This document shows positions 43,603-53,035 of a DNA stretch of 64,000 nt, piece by piece (position 1 is the first letter of the stretch; each line of letters begins with the position of its first letter). This DNA comes from Deltaproteobacteria bacterium (GTDB lineage Bacteria > Myxococcota_A > Polyangia > DRWM01 > JAAZOP01): contig JACRCX010000051.1 of the NCBI GenBank assembly GCA_016218815.1, positions 54,154 to 118,153 of the forward strand, written 5' to 3'. The notes below the pieces were generated by a model. It had not been told where the DNA came from. It did no database searches and saw only the letters and a program-made list of their open reading frames with translations. The position numbers were made by a program, and so were the translations under genes.

Positions 43603-44538
43603 TTACGGTTGCGGCGCGTGGTGGTAGAGGATCCCGGTGCTTCCGCCCTCGCCCAGCTGATACCCGACCGCCCAGACGTCCGTCGTTGACGTGCCGTGCA
43701 CCGCGGTGAACATCCGCAGGTACGGGGCGCCGATCTGCTGGTGCGCGACCTGGGCCCACGACGCACCGTCGAAGTGTGCGATCGCCCCCGCGCTGCCGGC
43801 GGCCCAGAGATCGTCGGGCGCGGACCCCCACACCGCCGTGAGGTCGCCGACGAGATCGCCCGTCTCCACCTCCGCCCAGGTCGTGCCGTCGTAGTGGCCC
43901 AGCGTCGAGCTGCCGGTCATCAGCCAGACGTCGTCGGCGCTCGTCCCCCAGACCTGGCCGTCCCCCCCCGCTCCGGCGAACGACACCTCGCTCCACTCCG
44001 AACCGTCGTAGTGCACGAGGTCGAAGGTGTCGAGCGCGTAGACGTCCGTCGGGCCGGAACCCCAGATCGAGGTCTTGAACGGCGAACCGGCGATGGTGCG
44101 GCTCCACGAGGCCCCGTCGTAGTGGGCGATGATCGCATCGTCGCCGACCATCCACACGTCGGACGCGGACGAGGCCCAGATGTCGGTCAGTCCGTCGAGC
44201 CCGGTCGGCCCCGCGACGTCCACGGCGGTGAACGTGGAGCCGTCGTAGTGCAGCGCCTGGTCGCCGGCGCAAAGCCACACGTCGCTCGCGGAAAGCGCGA
44301 AGATGCAGCTCAAACCTCCGGCCGTCGTCGCGAGGGTCGAAAACCCCGCGCCGTCGTACCGATGCACGTCCGGACCGCCGTCCACGAACCAGACGTCGCC
44401 GGGCGAGAAAGCCCAGACGTCGAGGAAGGTGGAGGCTGTGGGACCTCCCGATACCGTAACCCAGTCACCCCCGGCGCCGGATTCCCCACAACCGCAAACG
44501 GCGACCACCGACAGGGACAGAAGAGCAGCGCGTCGCAT
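43603..44538 (-). CDS. Propeller-like lipoprotein with DVW repeats
   Basis: 311 residues from ATG 44538. Signal MRRAALLSLSVVAVCGCGES with a lipobox. About seven repeats of the form W-[AG]-S-[SG]-x-x-D-V-[WY]-x-[VA]-G with HYDG or HFDG between (SPGDVWFVDGG, SASDVWLCAG, SASDVWMVG, GPTDVYALD, SADDVWLMTG, APDDLWAAG, STTDVWAVG). This predicts a beta-propeller on the cell surface; the type is abundant in myxobacteria. Function unknown. Confidence 0.75.
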   Translation of the reverse strand: MRRAALLSLSVVAVCGCGESGAGGDWVTVSGGPTASTFLDVWAFSPGDVWFVDGGPDVHRYDGAGFSTLATTAGGLSCIFALSASDVWLCAGDQALHYDGSTFTAVDVAGPTGLDGLTDIWASSASDVWMVGDDAIIAHYDGASWSRTIAGSPFKTSIWGSGPTDVYALDTFDLVHYDGSEWSEVSFAGAGGDGQVWGTSADDVWLMTGSSTLGHYDGTTWAEVETGDLVGDLTAVWGSAPDDLWAAGSAGAIAHFDGASWAQVAHQQIGAPYLRMFTAVHGTSTTDVWAVGYQLGEGGSTGILYHHAPQP

Positions 44539-44638
44539 CCGCGAATCAGACGTCGCAAGGTTCGGGATGTCAAGGAAGCGACCCGCGCCGAAACGACGGC
44601 GCCGGTCGCCGGTCGATGGCTGTGAACCCTTCCTGTCC

Positions 44639-44676
44639 CATCGGTGTCCATCGGTGTCCACCGGTGGTTCCTTCCT
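44639..44676. repeat. Inverted copy of the GACACCGATG repeat
   Basis: CATCGGTGTCCATCGGTGTC followed by CACCGGTGG, the reverse complement of the repeat at 661-690. A more diverged unit (CCATCTGTGGTTTCC) follows near 44715. It fills the 200-base gap between the propeller lipoprotein and addB. Confidence 0.75.
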
Positions 44677-44739
44677 TCCCGCCCTCCCGCCTCTTCCCGT
44701 CCTTCCCGCAGCCGTCCATCTGTGGTTTCCTTCCTCCGG

Positions 44740-47700
44740 ATGGTGAGGAAGCGGAAAACGGTACTGTCGGAAGACGCGCCGGGCGCCGTCCACGTCCTCT
44801 GGTCCACCGCCAACTGGGCCCGCGCCGTTGCCGCGCTCCCCCTCGAGCCTCCGCTGCCGGAGGCGACGGTCATCGTGCCCAACGAGCGTGCCGCGCACGC
44901 GCTGCGTCGCGAGCTCTGCCGCCTCGGACTCGCCGACCGCCTGCCGGGCGTGCGCTTCGTCTCCCCCTTCACCGCCGCCCGCGAGACGCTCCTCGCCGCC
45001 GGCGTGACGTTCACCGCCGGCGAGGAGTCGCTGCGCCCCCTCCGCGTCCGCGGGCTCCTCCGACGCGAACGCAGGATGCGCTACTTCGATCCCGTCCAGC
45101 TCCGCACGCGACCGGGCTGGGATGAGGCGTTCGCGCGCACGATCACCGAGCTGGAGGGCGCCGGCGAATCCGCGCGGGATCCGGCACTTGCGGTCGACCT
45201 ACGCGAGGCGGATCTCTTCGCGCTCTGGCGCGAGCTGGACGCCGAGGCCGGATCGTCCTGGAGCGCGGCCCGCATCCTGCGCGAGGCCGCCGAACGCCTG
45301 CCTGCCGCCTGCCCGCTCCACGGACCCATCCTGATCGCCGTCACCGGCCATGAGACGGCCGCGCACGCGGCGTTCCTGCGTGCGTTGCCGCGGCGCCGCC
45401 TCGCGGTCCTCGCCGCCCGCCCCGTGCGCGAGGAGCACGTGGAGCGGCTGGGGCGGCTGTTCGGCGAAGAGGCGGCCGCGGCTCTGCGCACGGCGCGCGC
45501 CCCGCAGGACGGCGCCACCGATCGCGACCGGCTCGCGTCCCGCCTGTTCGAGCCGCCGGAGCGGGCGTCGCCCCGGCCGCCGGGCACGTCGCTTGACGGC
45601 AGCGTCGGCCTCGAGCTCTCCGCCGGTGTCGAGGACGAGGTCGAGGCCGCCGCCGACTGGGTCGCGCACGAAGTTCTCGAGCACCGGACGCCGCTCGAGG
45701 AGCTCGCCGTCCTGCTCCCGAATCTCGACCCCGTCGCCGGAATGCTGGTCGACCGCATCGAACGCCTCCCCTGGCCCGACGGCGCGCTGCCCGTCTGCGT
45801 CCAGGGCGGACTGCCCGCGACCGCGACCGCCGCGGGGACCCGGATCCTGGGCCTCCTGCGGGCCCTCGGCGACGCACTCCCCGCCTCGCGCGTCGCCGTT
45901 GCGCTTCCCTGGCTCCGGCTCGAGGGCGACGACGGGCACCTCTCGACCGGCGAGGCCGTCGAGCTCGCCTTCGCCCTCGGCACCGTCGGCGGCACCGCCT
46001 CCAACCCGCGCGGCGCGCTCGAATGGAAGGCGCGGCTCGCCGAACGCGACGAGGAATTGCAGCGAACTGTCGACTCTCGATTGTCGACTGTCGACTCCCC
46101 TCCCGAAGCCCCTCCCGAACACCGCGAGGTTCGTCGCAGGCGCGAGCGCCTCCTGCGCAACCTCCGCGCCGTCCGCGCGTCCTTCGCGGCGCTGGCCGAT
46201 CTCGCCGAGCGCATCCTGGCCGGCGAGCCGCTGCAGGGGCTCCACGGGCAGCTGGCGAGATTCTTCGAGCGCCACGCGCGACTCCCGGCGGCGGGGGACG
46301 AGGCGGTGCCCGCGCTGTTGCTCGGCGCCGTCGGGGCCGCCTGCGCCGACGGCGAGGTCGCCGAGCTGCGCGGAGCGGACGCGCTGGGTTTCGTCGAGTC
46401 GACGCTCGCGGCACTCCGCGTCCGCGGCGGGCGTTTCGGGGAGCCCGCGATCTACATCGGCACGATCGCCGGGTCCGCGCCGCTTCCCTTCCGCGCCGTG
46501 CGGGTCGTGGGCCTGGCCGAGGGGCATTTCCCGAGCGCGGAGCACGTGGACCCCGTGCTGCCGGCGGAGCGGCGGCGCGGCGCCGGGCCGGGTGTCGTCG
46601 AGCCCTCCGACCGGACGCTGTCGCAGCTTCACGCGTTCGATCGGATCGTCCGCAACACCTCCGCGCGCCTCGTGCTCTCCGTGCCCGCCTCGGACGTCAA
46701 CGGCACGGAGCGCGAGCCGTCCGCTCTGCTGCTCGACGTCGCAAGCACGATCGTCCCGGACGAAGGCGGGACGGGTCGCGCGAAGGTCGCAGTACCCGGC
46801 CTGGCGGACATCGACCGGCTGTGGTTCGCGCCGGCCCGGGTCAAGCGGCGGGCGTGGCGTTCGGAGCGGCCGATCGGTCGGGCCGCGATCCATGATGCGG
46901 CGGCAGCGGCCACGGCGAAAGCGACCGTCTTGGGGGCTCCCGGCGGAGGCGCCGGCCCGATCGTCGTTCCGGGCGGATGGGCGGGCGCTCGCGAGCTGGA
47001 GCTGGCGCGGCTGCTCGAGCCGGAAGCCCGTGGTAACGAGGGCCCGATGGGAGGATTCGTCGCGTCGGCGTCGGTCCTCCCGGTCATTCCCGGCCTGTCT
47101 TCGAAGAGACCGCTTTCGCCGACAGCCGTGCGCACGCTGCTCCAGTGCCCGTACCGCTTCCTGCTTTCCAGCCTGCTCGGCTGGCAGGAGCCCGTCTCCG
47201 CCCCGTCGGGGCTCGACCTGGATCCCCTCTCGTTCGGCTCCCTGTTCCACCGCGTGGCCGAGCTGTTCGCCCGCGAACATGGGGCCGAGTTCGGCGCTCG
47301 CGCGCGCGGCCCGGACGAGTGGAAGAAGGCGGCGGCCGCAATCGCGCGGCGCGCGTTCGACGACCTGGCCCGCGAAATCCCCCTCGCCGGTCCGGACGTC
47401 CGTCGCCAGCAGCTCGACCGGCTCCTCGCCGCGGTCGCGGTCTTCGTCGACTACGACTGGAACGGCGGCCGCCCGCGCACGCTGTTCGCCTGCGAACGGG
47501 CCTTCGGCGAGCCGGAACCGTTCGAGCTGCGGCTGGGCTCGAACACGTTGTACCTCCACGGCCGGATGGATCGCATCGATGTCGAGGGCGATCGCACCCT
47601 CGTGCGCGACCTCAAGACGGGTCGGGCCCACCTGCGCGCGGGCCGGGAGGCCGACCCCGAGCCCAGGCTCGACGTGCAGCTCGCGCTCTACGGCCTGGCG

Positions 47701-48030
47701 GCCGAGCGGCTGGCGGGGGAGTGGGGAACGCCGGCCCGGATCGAGGCGGCCTACGCCTACGTCGAGCGCCGTCCTGCCCTCGAGCGCGCCTTCCGCGACG
47801 ACGAGGAGCTGCTGCGCGACGCGTCGCTGCGTTGGCTCGACGTCGCCGCGCGACTGCTCGCCGAGCGCTCGTTCCCCCGCACGCCGGCGGCGGCGGACTG
47901 CGACTATTGCCCGTTCGTCGCGGTGTGCGGCGAGGCGGCGCCCGGTCGCCGGTTCGCGCCCGAGCCGCCTGCCGCGGGCGCCGCGGCCGACTTCCATGCG
48001 CTGCGCGCCGAGGAGGCGCCCGGGCCATGA
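44740..48030 (+). CDS. addB: AddB-like helicase-nuclease subunit (PD-(D/E)XK, Fe-S)
   Basis: 1,096 residues from ATG 44740. N-terminal inactive helicase-like domains (ATVIVPNERAAHALRREL) and a C-terminal RecB-type nuclease. Near residue 805 LLQCPYRFLLSSLLG supplies the first Cys of a 4Fe-4S cluster, completed by CDYCPFVAVC at about 1050-1060. LHGRMDRID and LVRDLKTG carry the catalytic D...DxK. With the next gene it forms the AddAB enzyme, which unwinds and resects double-strand ends for recombination. An 11-residue insertion (TVDSRLSTVDS) at about 444-454 is encoded by the GTCGACT repeat. The stop overlaps addA (ATGA). Confidence 0.85.
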   Translation: MVRKRKTVLSEDAPGAVHVLWSTANWARAVAALPLEPPLPEATVIVPNERAAHALRRELCRLGLADRLPGVRFVSPFTAARETLLAAGVTFTAGEESLRPLRVRGLLRRERRMRYFDPVQLRTRPGWDEAFARTITELEGAGESARDPALAVDLREADLFALWRELDAEAGSSWSAARILREAAERLPAACPLHGPILIAVTGHETAAHAAFLRALPRRRLAVLAARPVREEHVERLGRLFGEEAAAALRTARAPQDGATDRDRLASRLFEPPERASPRPPGTSLDGSVGLELSAGVEDEVEAAADWVAHEVLEHRTPLEELAVLLPNLDPVAGMLVDRIERLPWPDGALPVCVQGGLPATATAAGTRILGLLRALGDALPASRVAVALPWLRLEGDDGHLSTGEAVELAFALGTVGGTASNPRGALEWKARLAERDEELQRTVDSRLSTVDSPPEAPPEHREVRRRRERLLRNLRAVRASFAALADLAERILAGEPLQGLHGQLARFFERHARLPAAGDEAVPALLLGAVGAACADGEVAELRGADALGFVESTLAALRVRGGRFGEPAIYIGTIAGSAPLPFRAVRVVGLAEGHFPSAEHVDPVLPAERRRGAGPGVVEPSDRTLSQLHAFDRIVRNTSARLVLSVPASDVNGTEREPSALLLDVASTIVPDEGGTGRAKVAVPGLADIDRLWFAPARVKRRAWRSERPIGRAAIHDAAAAATAKATVLGAPGGGAGPIVVPGGWAGARELELARLLEPEARGNEGPMGGFVASASVLPVIPGLSSKRPLSPTAVRTLLQCPYRFLLSSLLGWQEPVSAPSGLDLDPLSFGSLFHRVAELFAREHGAEFGARARGPDEWKKAAAAIARRAFDDLAREIPLAGPDVRRQQLDRLLAAVAVFVDYDWNGGRPRTLFACERAFGEPEPFELRLGSNTLYLHGRMDRIDVEGDRTLVRDLKTGRAHLRAGREADPEPRLDVQLALYGLAAERLAGEWGTPARIEAAYAYVERRPALERAFRDDEELLRDASLRWLDVAARLLAERSFPRTPAAADCDYCPFVAVCGEAAPGRRFAPEPPAAGAAADFHALRAEEAPGP
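46066..46098. repeat. GTCGACT-family repeat, in frame inside addB
   Basis: ACTGTCGACTCTCGATTGTC then GACTGTCGACTC. The length and phase keep the addB frame open and add Thr-Val-Asp-Ser and Leu-Ser-Thr-Val-Asp-Ser to a linker between helical segments. Confidence 0.85.
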
Positions 48031-51000
48031 TCGCGAGGAAGGCCGGACGGACCGCGCCCGACCAGGAGCACCGCGACCGGGCGGTCGCCGAGCGTGCGCG
48101 CAACGTGCTGCTCGACGCCGGCGCGGGGACCGGCAAGACGACGATCCTTATCGAGCGCCTCGTCCGTCTCCTCGCGCCCGAGGACGACGCGCGGCCGATG
48201 GAGGTGCACCGCATCGCGGCGGTGACGTTCACCCGCCGCGCCGCCGGCGAGCTGCGCCTGCGGCTGCGGGAGCGGCTGCTCGCGGAGCTGTCGAGAGACG
48301 GCCTGGGCGAAGCGCGAGCGGCCACCCTGCGTCGAGCGCTCGCCGGGGTCGATTCGGCGTACGTGGGAACGATCCACTCGTTCGCCGATCGCCTGCTGCG
48401 GTTGCACCCGGTCGAGGCGGGGCTCAGCCCGACGTACGAGATCGCCGAGGAGGCGGGGGAGCTGGTCGACGAGGCGTTTCGCGACCTGCTGCACGGCGTC
48501 CAGACGGGGACCCTCGCGGACCTGCTGCGCGGGACGGCGGCGGAGTCCCGGGCCGACGAGGCGCGCGACACCGTGCGCGCCGCCCTGGCCGCCGGCGTCC
48601 CTGCGGGCGGCAGGGACCTGCGCTACCGCACCGTGTCGGGGCTGCGCGAGCTGCTGGCCGAGTTCGCGAGCCACCGCGACGTCCCGCCCGTCGAGCCCGG
48701 TCCGGCGCGGTTCGACGCCCCGGCATTCCGGGCCAAGGTCGGCGAGCTGCTCCGGCTCGTGCACGGCGTCCCGGACGAGTCGCGCCCCGAGGGCGTCGTC
48801 TGGCTGCGCGAGACGGCCGCGCTCCTGCGGACCTATCGCGACGAGACCGATCCGGTGCAGGCCTATCGCGAGCTGTACGGGCAGCTCAACAACGCGCCCC
48901 ACCGCAACGGCCCGCGCAAGAGCGTGGAGTTCGCGGGCAACCCGGCCGCCTGGGACGCGTGGAAGATCTTCGCCGGGAAGCAGACCGGCGGGCATGCGGG
49001 GGAGCCGGCATTGCGCGACGAGATTCTCGCCCCCTTCCGCGAGTGGCTGGCCGTCGGCCTCGTCCGGACGTTCCCCGTGCTCGTGGCGCTCTACGAGCGC
49101 GTGAAGGCGCGACGCCGCGTGCTCGACCAGCTCGACCTCCTCGCCAGGCTGCGCGACCTCCTGCGCGACGACCCCGGCGGCGTCCGTGCGCGCTGCCAGC
49201 GGCTCTTCGACCACGTGCTGATCGACGAATTCCAGGACACCGATCCCCTGCAGGCCGAGATTGCCGCGTTCCTGTGCGAGGACGGGTCGCGCGCCAAATC
49301 GTGGGAGGAGACGCGCCTGGTCCCCGGCAAGCTGACGATCGTCGGCGATCCGAAGCAGTCGATCTACCGTTTCCGCCGCGCCGACGTCGCGATGTACGAC
49401 GAGGTCCGGAGGCACGTCCTGGAAGGGGGACCACTCGTCGCTCCCCTCACCGCCAACTTCCGCAGCCGCCCGGCGCTCATTGAGTTCTTCAACGACCGCT
49501 TCCGGAAGATACTCGGCGAGGCGCCCGGGGACGTCCTCTTCGACGCCGCCGCCGGGACGGTCTTCCACCAGGACCTCGAGCCGGGCCGCGCCCAGCCCGC
49601 CGATGGGGGTCGCGTGCACGTGCTGCCGCTGGCGCCGTCCGAGGGCAAGCCCAAGGCCGGCGACTGGCGGCGGATCGAGGCGCGGGCGCTGGCCCGCTAC
49701 CTCGGCTGGCTCGTCGAGCCGGCGCGCAGCGGGATCACCGTGACCGACCCGGTCACGCGGGTCGAGCGCGCGGTGCGGTACGGCGACTGCGCCGTGCTCG
49801 CCATCTCCACGCCGACGCTGCCGCTGCTGTTCGCCGAGCTGGACGAGGCGCGGATTCCGTGGACCGCGCGCGGCGGGAAGCTGTTCCTCGAGGATCCCCT
49901 CCACCGCCGGTTCCTTCTGGCGCTGCGGGCGCTGGCCGACGCCGACGACGGCGCCGCCGAGGCGACTCTCCTGCGGCCGCCGTTCTTCGCGCTCGACCCG
50001 GCCGAGCACCGGGAGTGGCGCGGCCGCCTGCGTGAAGTGCCGACGGTCGCGGTGCGGCGCGTGGACGCGGCGCGCGGGCTCGTCGTCGAGCTGCGCCGGC
50101 GACGGTTCGAGCGCTCGCCGGGCGCGACGGCCCGCGACCTGCTGGAACGCAGCGGGCTGGGCCGCGCGGTCGCGCTCTCGGCCAACGGCGAGCAGCGCCT
50201 CGCCAGGCTGCGCGAGCTGTGCTCGCAGGTCGAGCGGTTGGCCGCCGCCGAGGGCCTCGACTTCGACGGCGTCAGCGCACGCCTGCGCGCGTGGGTCGAT
50301 GACCCCGCCCAACTGGATCCGCCCGCTCCCGTCGGCGTCGAGGCCCTCCAGGTCATGACCGTGCACCAGGCCAAGGGTCTCGAGTTTCCCGTCGTCGCGC
50401 TGTGGGATTGCCGCGCCGAGCTGGGCCAGCGGGCGACCGTGGTGCCCGCCTGGGCCGTCTCGCGCGACCGCAAGCACTGGATGCTGTCGCTCGACCGCGT
50501 CGAGTGGGACTCCGGCGAGGGGTTCCTCGAGCGCGAGAAGCTCTACCGCAACGCCGAGCGCCTGCGCGTGGTGTACGTGGCCGCGACCCGCGCCCGCGAC
50601 CTGCTCGTCCTGCCGATCTCGTCCGACGGCGACCAGGGCCCCGCGGGCGCCAACCCGCGGACCGTGACGGGGGCGCTCGTGGCCGGTGCTCCCGCCGGCA
50701 CGATGCACGTCCTGGAGCCGTTCCGCGGGGACGGCGGCGCGCCGTGGGCCGTGACGCCGTCGCCCGCTGCGCCGCCGCTGGTCTTCGCCGCGCCGGCCGC
50801 GGAGGCGCGCCGGGACGAGCAGTGGGCGAGCGCCGCCGGTGAAGCGTCGCGGCCGAAGTGGGGCCCGCGGGGCGTCGCGGCGGCGGCGCACGAGCCGCCG
50901 ACCGCGGCGGAGGACGAGACCGAGTCGCCCCGGACGGTCGAGGGGGCCGTTTCCGCGCTTCCCGCGGCCGCCGCGGCTCGCGACGCGCCGGAGCCGGCCT

Positions 51001-51506
51001 CCCGCGGTGGGCGGCGCGGACGGTTCGGACCGCGGTTCGGCGATATGGTCCACCTCGCCATCGGCCACGTCGTCGGCGGCCTCGACGTGCCGGAAGCGGT
51101 GCGGCGCGCGGCGGCGCGGACCGGTCAGGCGGATCATCTCGCGGACGCGGCGACGGACGTCTCCCGCGCGATCGACGCGCTGGCGTCGGCGGGTCTGCTC
51201 GGCCGGCCCGGCGTGCAGGTCCGACTGGAGTACCCCGTGGCGGGTCCCGGACCCGGCGGCACGCTCGTCACCGGGTACGCGGATTTTCTCGCGGCGACCC
51301 CCGCCGCGCTCACGCTGGTCGACTTCAAGACCGACCCGCCCCCCGAGGGGTCCGTGGGGGAAGCCTACCCCGCCTACGTCGCGCAGCTCCGGACCTATTT
51401 CGGGCTGCTGACGCCCGTGGCCCGCGCCGCCGGCCTGCCGCTGCGCGCCTACCTGCTGTTCACCGCGTCCGGACGGCTCGTGGAAGTCGAGCCGCCCGCC
51501 AGCTGA
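48027..51506 (+). CDS. addA: AddA-like UvrD-family helicase-nuclease
   Basis: 1,159 residues from ATG 48027. SF1 helicase motifs: DAGAGTGKTTILIERL (I), VTFTRRAAGELRLRL (Ia), GTIHSFADRLL (Ic), LIDEFQDTDPLQ (II), VGDPKQSIYRFRRADV (III), LTANFRSRP (IV), MTVHQAKGLEFPVV (V), VYVAATRARDLLV (VI). The C-terminal nuclease has FGDMVHLAIGH, GYADFLAA and LVDFKTD (D...DxK). It processes DNA double-strand breaks together with the upstream AddB-like subunit. A Pro/Ala-rich linker (about 900-985) joins helicase and nuclease. Confidence 0.93.
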   Translation: MIARKAGRTAPDQEHRDRAVAERARNVLLDAGAGTGKTTILIERLVRLLAPEDDARPMEVHRIAAVTFTRRAAGELRLRLRERLLAELSRDGLGEARAATLRRALAGVDSAYVGTIHSFADRLLRLHPVEAGLSPTYEIAEEAGELVDEAFRDLLHGVQTGTLADLLRGTAAESRADEARDTVRAALAAGVPAGGRDLRYRTVSGLRELLAEFASHRDVPPVEPGPARFDAPAFRAKVGELLRLVHGVPDESRPEGVVWLRETAALLRTYRDETDPVQAYRELYGQLNNAPHRNGPRKSVEFAGNPAAWDAWKIFAGKQTGGHAGEPALRDEILAPFREWLAVGLVRTFPVLVALYERVKARRRVLDQLDLLARLRDLLRDDPGGVRARCQRLFDHVLIDEFQDTDPLQAEIAAFLCEDGSRAKSWEETRLVPGKLTIVGDPKQSIYRFRRADVAMYDEVRRHVLEGGPLVAPLTANFRSRPALIEFFNDRFRKILGEAPGDVLFDAAAGTVFHQDLEPGRAQPADGGRVHVLPLAPSEGKPKAGDWRRIEARALARYLGWLVEPARSGITVTDPVTRVERAVRYGDCAVLAISTPTLPLLFAELDEARIPWTARGGKLFLEDPLHRRFLLALRALADADDGAAEATLLRPPFFALDPAEHREWRGRLREVPTVAVRRVDAARGLVVELRRRRFERSPGATARDLLERSGLGRAVALSANGEQRLARLRELCSQVERLAAAEGLDFDGVSARLRAWVDDPAQLDPPAPVGVEALQVMTVHQAKGLEFPVVALWDCRAELGQRATVVPAWAVSRDRKHWMLSLDRVEWDSGEGFLEREKLYRNAERLRVVYVAATRARDLLVLPISSDGDQGPAGANPRTVTGALVAGAPAGTMHVLEPFRGDGGAPWAVTPSPAAPPLVFAAPAAEARRDEQWASAAGEASRPKWGPRGVAAAAHEPPTAAEDETESPRTVEGAVSALPAAAAARDAPEPASRGGRRGRFGPRFGDMVHLAIGHVVGGLDVPEAVRRAAARTGQADHLADAATDVSRAIDALASAGLLGRPGVQVRLEYPVAGPGPGGTLVTGYADFLAATPAALTLVDFKTDPPPEGSVGEAYPAYVAQLRTYFGLLTPVARAAGLPLRAYLLFTASGRLVEVEPPAS

Positions 51507-51535
51507 TCCGCGACGTTCTGTCGCCTATCGCCCGT

Positions 51536-51610
51536 CGCGTATCGACTGTCGACTGTCGACTCCCTCCCCCCTCGCCCGTCGCCCGTCGCTTATCGACTGT
51601 CGACCCTCGC
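51536..51610. repeat. GTCGACT-family repeat after addA
   Basis: TATCGACTGTCGACTGTCGA units, a GCCCGTCGCCCGTCGC run and another TATCGACTGTCGACC. It lies between the convergent addA and Cys-rich lipoprotein genes. Confidence 0.8.
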
Positions 51611-51630
51611 CCTCGCATCGAAAGGTCGAG

Positions 51631-52356
51631 TCACGCGCCGGAGGTGGCCGTGTGCCAGGCCTCGAGGCAACGGATCAGGTCGTCGCAGACCGGTTCGGAA
51701 AAACAGGTGCGCAGGGCGGCGAGGACGTCGTCGCGCCACCAGCTCGTGGTCTGGTCCAGCTCGGCCCGCAAGCCGGGATCGCATTCGACGCCGCAGGTGG
51801 TGTCGATGACGCCGCACGTTTCCTCGCCGAGGTTGCCGGGAAGGAGCTCCGAGTAGCAGGTGGCGGCGCTGCGGTCGCACGGGACGGCGGCGCGGCAGTC
51901 CCAGGTCGACGCGATGTCGGCGCGGAGCACGCGGGAAAGGCGATCGCAGTCCACGGGCGCGGTCTCCTGGCCGCAGCGGCGGTCGCGTTCCAGGCCCCGG
52001 AGGCAGGAGTCGAGGACGGCGGGGTCGACGTCCGGGGAGGGTTGGAAGGCGAACGAGCGTTCGGCGCAGGAGTCGTTGCACCACGCGTCGTAGCAGGGGC
52101 CGGAGTCGCATGATTCGAGGCAAGTGCGGAAGCAGTCCGGGGCGTCCTCGCCGGCCGTCGGGTCTTCGCAGGCGGCGAGGCAGGTATCGCAGCGGTGTTC
52201 GGCGTTCGTGCGGCACTCCTGGCGTTGGCGTTCGCACGTGGTTGCGGTGCAGGTTTCCTGGCGGGTCATGGGGCGGCCGTCGTCGTTGTCGAGTTGGGCG
52301 GCGCAGGCGCCCGCCGCCGTTCCGAGCGTCACGATCCCGATCCACGAGCGTCGCAT
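51631..52356 (-). CDS. Cysteine-rich lipoprotein
   Basis: 241 residues from ATG 52356 with GGGAGGTGCAGG upstream. Signal MRRSWIGIVTLGTAAGAC with lipobox. The mature protein has more than 20 Cys in a regular CxxxC / CxxxCxxxC pattern (CDTCLAACED, CFRTCLESCDSGPCYDAWC, CGVIDTTCGVEC, CFSEPVCDDLIRC), giving a helical, disulphide-laced fold. No family recognised. It ends just before the tRNA-Gly that carries the integrative element. Confidence 0.7.
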   Translation of the reverse strand: MRRSWIGIVTLGTAAGACAAQLDNDDGRPMTRQETCTATTCERQRQECRTNAEHRCDTCLAACEDPTAGEDAPDCFRTCLESCDSGPCYDAWCNDSCAERSFAFQPSPDVDPAVLDSCLRGLERDRRCGQETAPVDCDRLSRVLRADIASTWDCRAAVPCDRSAATCYSELLPGNLGEETCGVIDTTCGVECDPGLRAELDQTTSWWRDDVLAALRTCFSEPVCDDLIRCLEAWHTATSGA

Positions 52357-52607
52357 CCTGCACCTCCCGCGGTCGTGGTGGCGGGCATGCCTTGCCGTCC
52401 CGTCCGCCGTCCGCCCCGTCCGCCGTCCTCCATCGCGCTGGCGGCGCGATCCGTTGCGCGGTCGGATGGCGGTTTGCGGACCGCGAATGGTCGAATTCCG
52501 AGCCGCCGTTGGCTTTCGGCCGCGAAACGGTCACCAAACGGCGACGAAACCCGCTTGACACCTCGCGGCCTTGCAGAGTAAAGCGCCCTTCGCGCCGCGT
52601 GGCGCGT

Positions 52608-52679
52608 GCGGGAGTAACTCAGTGGTAGAGTGCCACCTTGCCAAGGTGGACGTCGCGGGTTCAAATCCCGTCTCCCGCT
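52608..52679 (+). tRNA. tRNA-Gly (GCC)
   Basis: Acceptor GCGGGAG/CTCCCGC, anticodon loop TTGCCAA (anticodon GCC), T-loop GGTTCAAATCC. CCA is not encoded. Its 3' half from 52638 is duplicated at 63209, marking it as the attachment site of an integrative element; the gene stays intact. Confidence 0.93.
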
Positions 52680-52753
52680 CTCCGAAAAGCTAAAAAGAAT
52701 TGACTCGTTGGGCCGTGTGGTCGAACAACCACACGTCGCCAGATTCGAGTTTC
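52638..52753. repeat. attL direct repeat
   Basis: Tyrosine-recombinase attachment repeat: the tRNA-Gly 3' half plus about 74 bp of downstream sequence, including GTGTGGTCGAACAACCACAC (an eight-bp palindrome). Differs from attR at two positions near 52712-52714. Confidence 0.85.
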
Positions 52754-52773
52754 GGACTCCATTTCGGACTCCA
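52751..52773. repeat. Left tandem TTTCGGACTCCA sites
   Basis: Two adjacent TTCGGACTCCA units just inside attL. The same GGACTCCATTTCGGACTCC sequence recurs at 63094-63112 near attR, so these may be arm-type integrase sites. Confidence 0.6.
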
Positions 52774-53035
52774 CCACTCCCGAAACGGCCTCCGCGCCGA
52801 TGGATCCGCGATCCCAACCTCGCCCCAAATGGGGTATCCAGGGGTCGTCGCCGACGAGGCCGGGACGATGGCGTTCGTCATCTTGCTCGCGCTCGAGCAC
52901 GACCAGCCGGATGGGGCGGACCGGCGCTTGGCCGACCGCCAACCCGCCCGGTTCGAGCATGCGTGCAAGGACCGAGCGGGCGGCGGAAGGCGGGACGAGG
53001 CCGGCGTGCGATGCGCTGGTGCCGAGGCGGGTGGC

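Noticed and set aside
44740..51506. A novel defence system with helicase and nuclease genes
   Set aside because: The domain order and Fe-S nuclease Cys match the ordinary AddAB recombination enzyme, with no adjacent defence effector.
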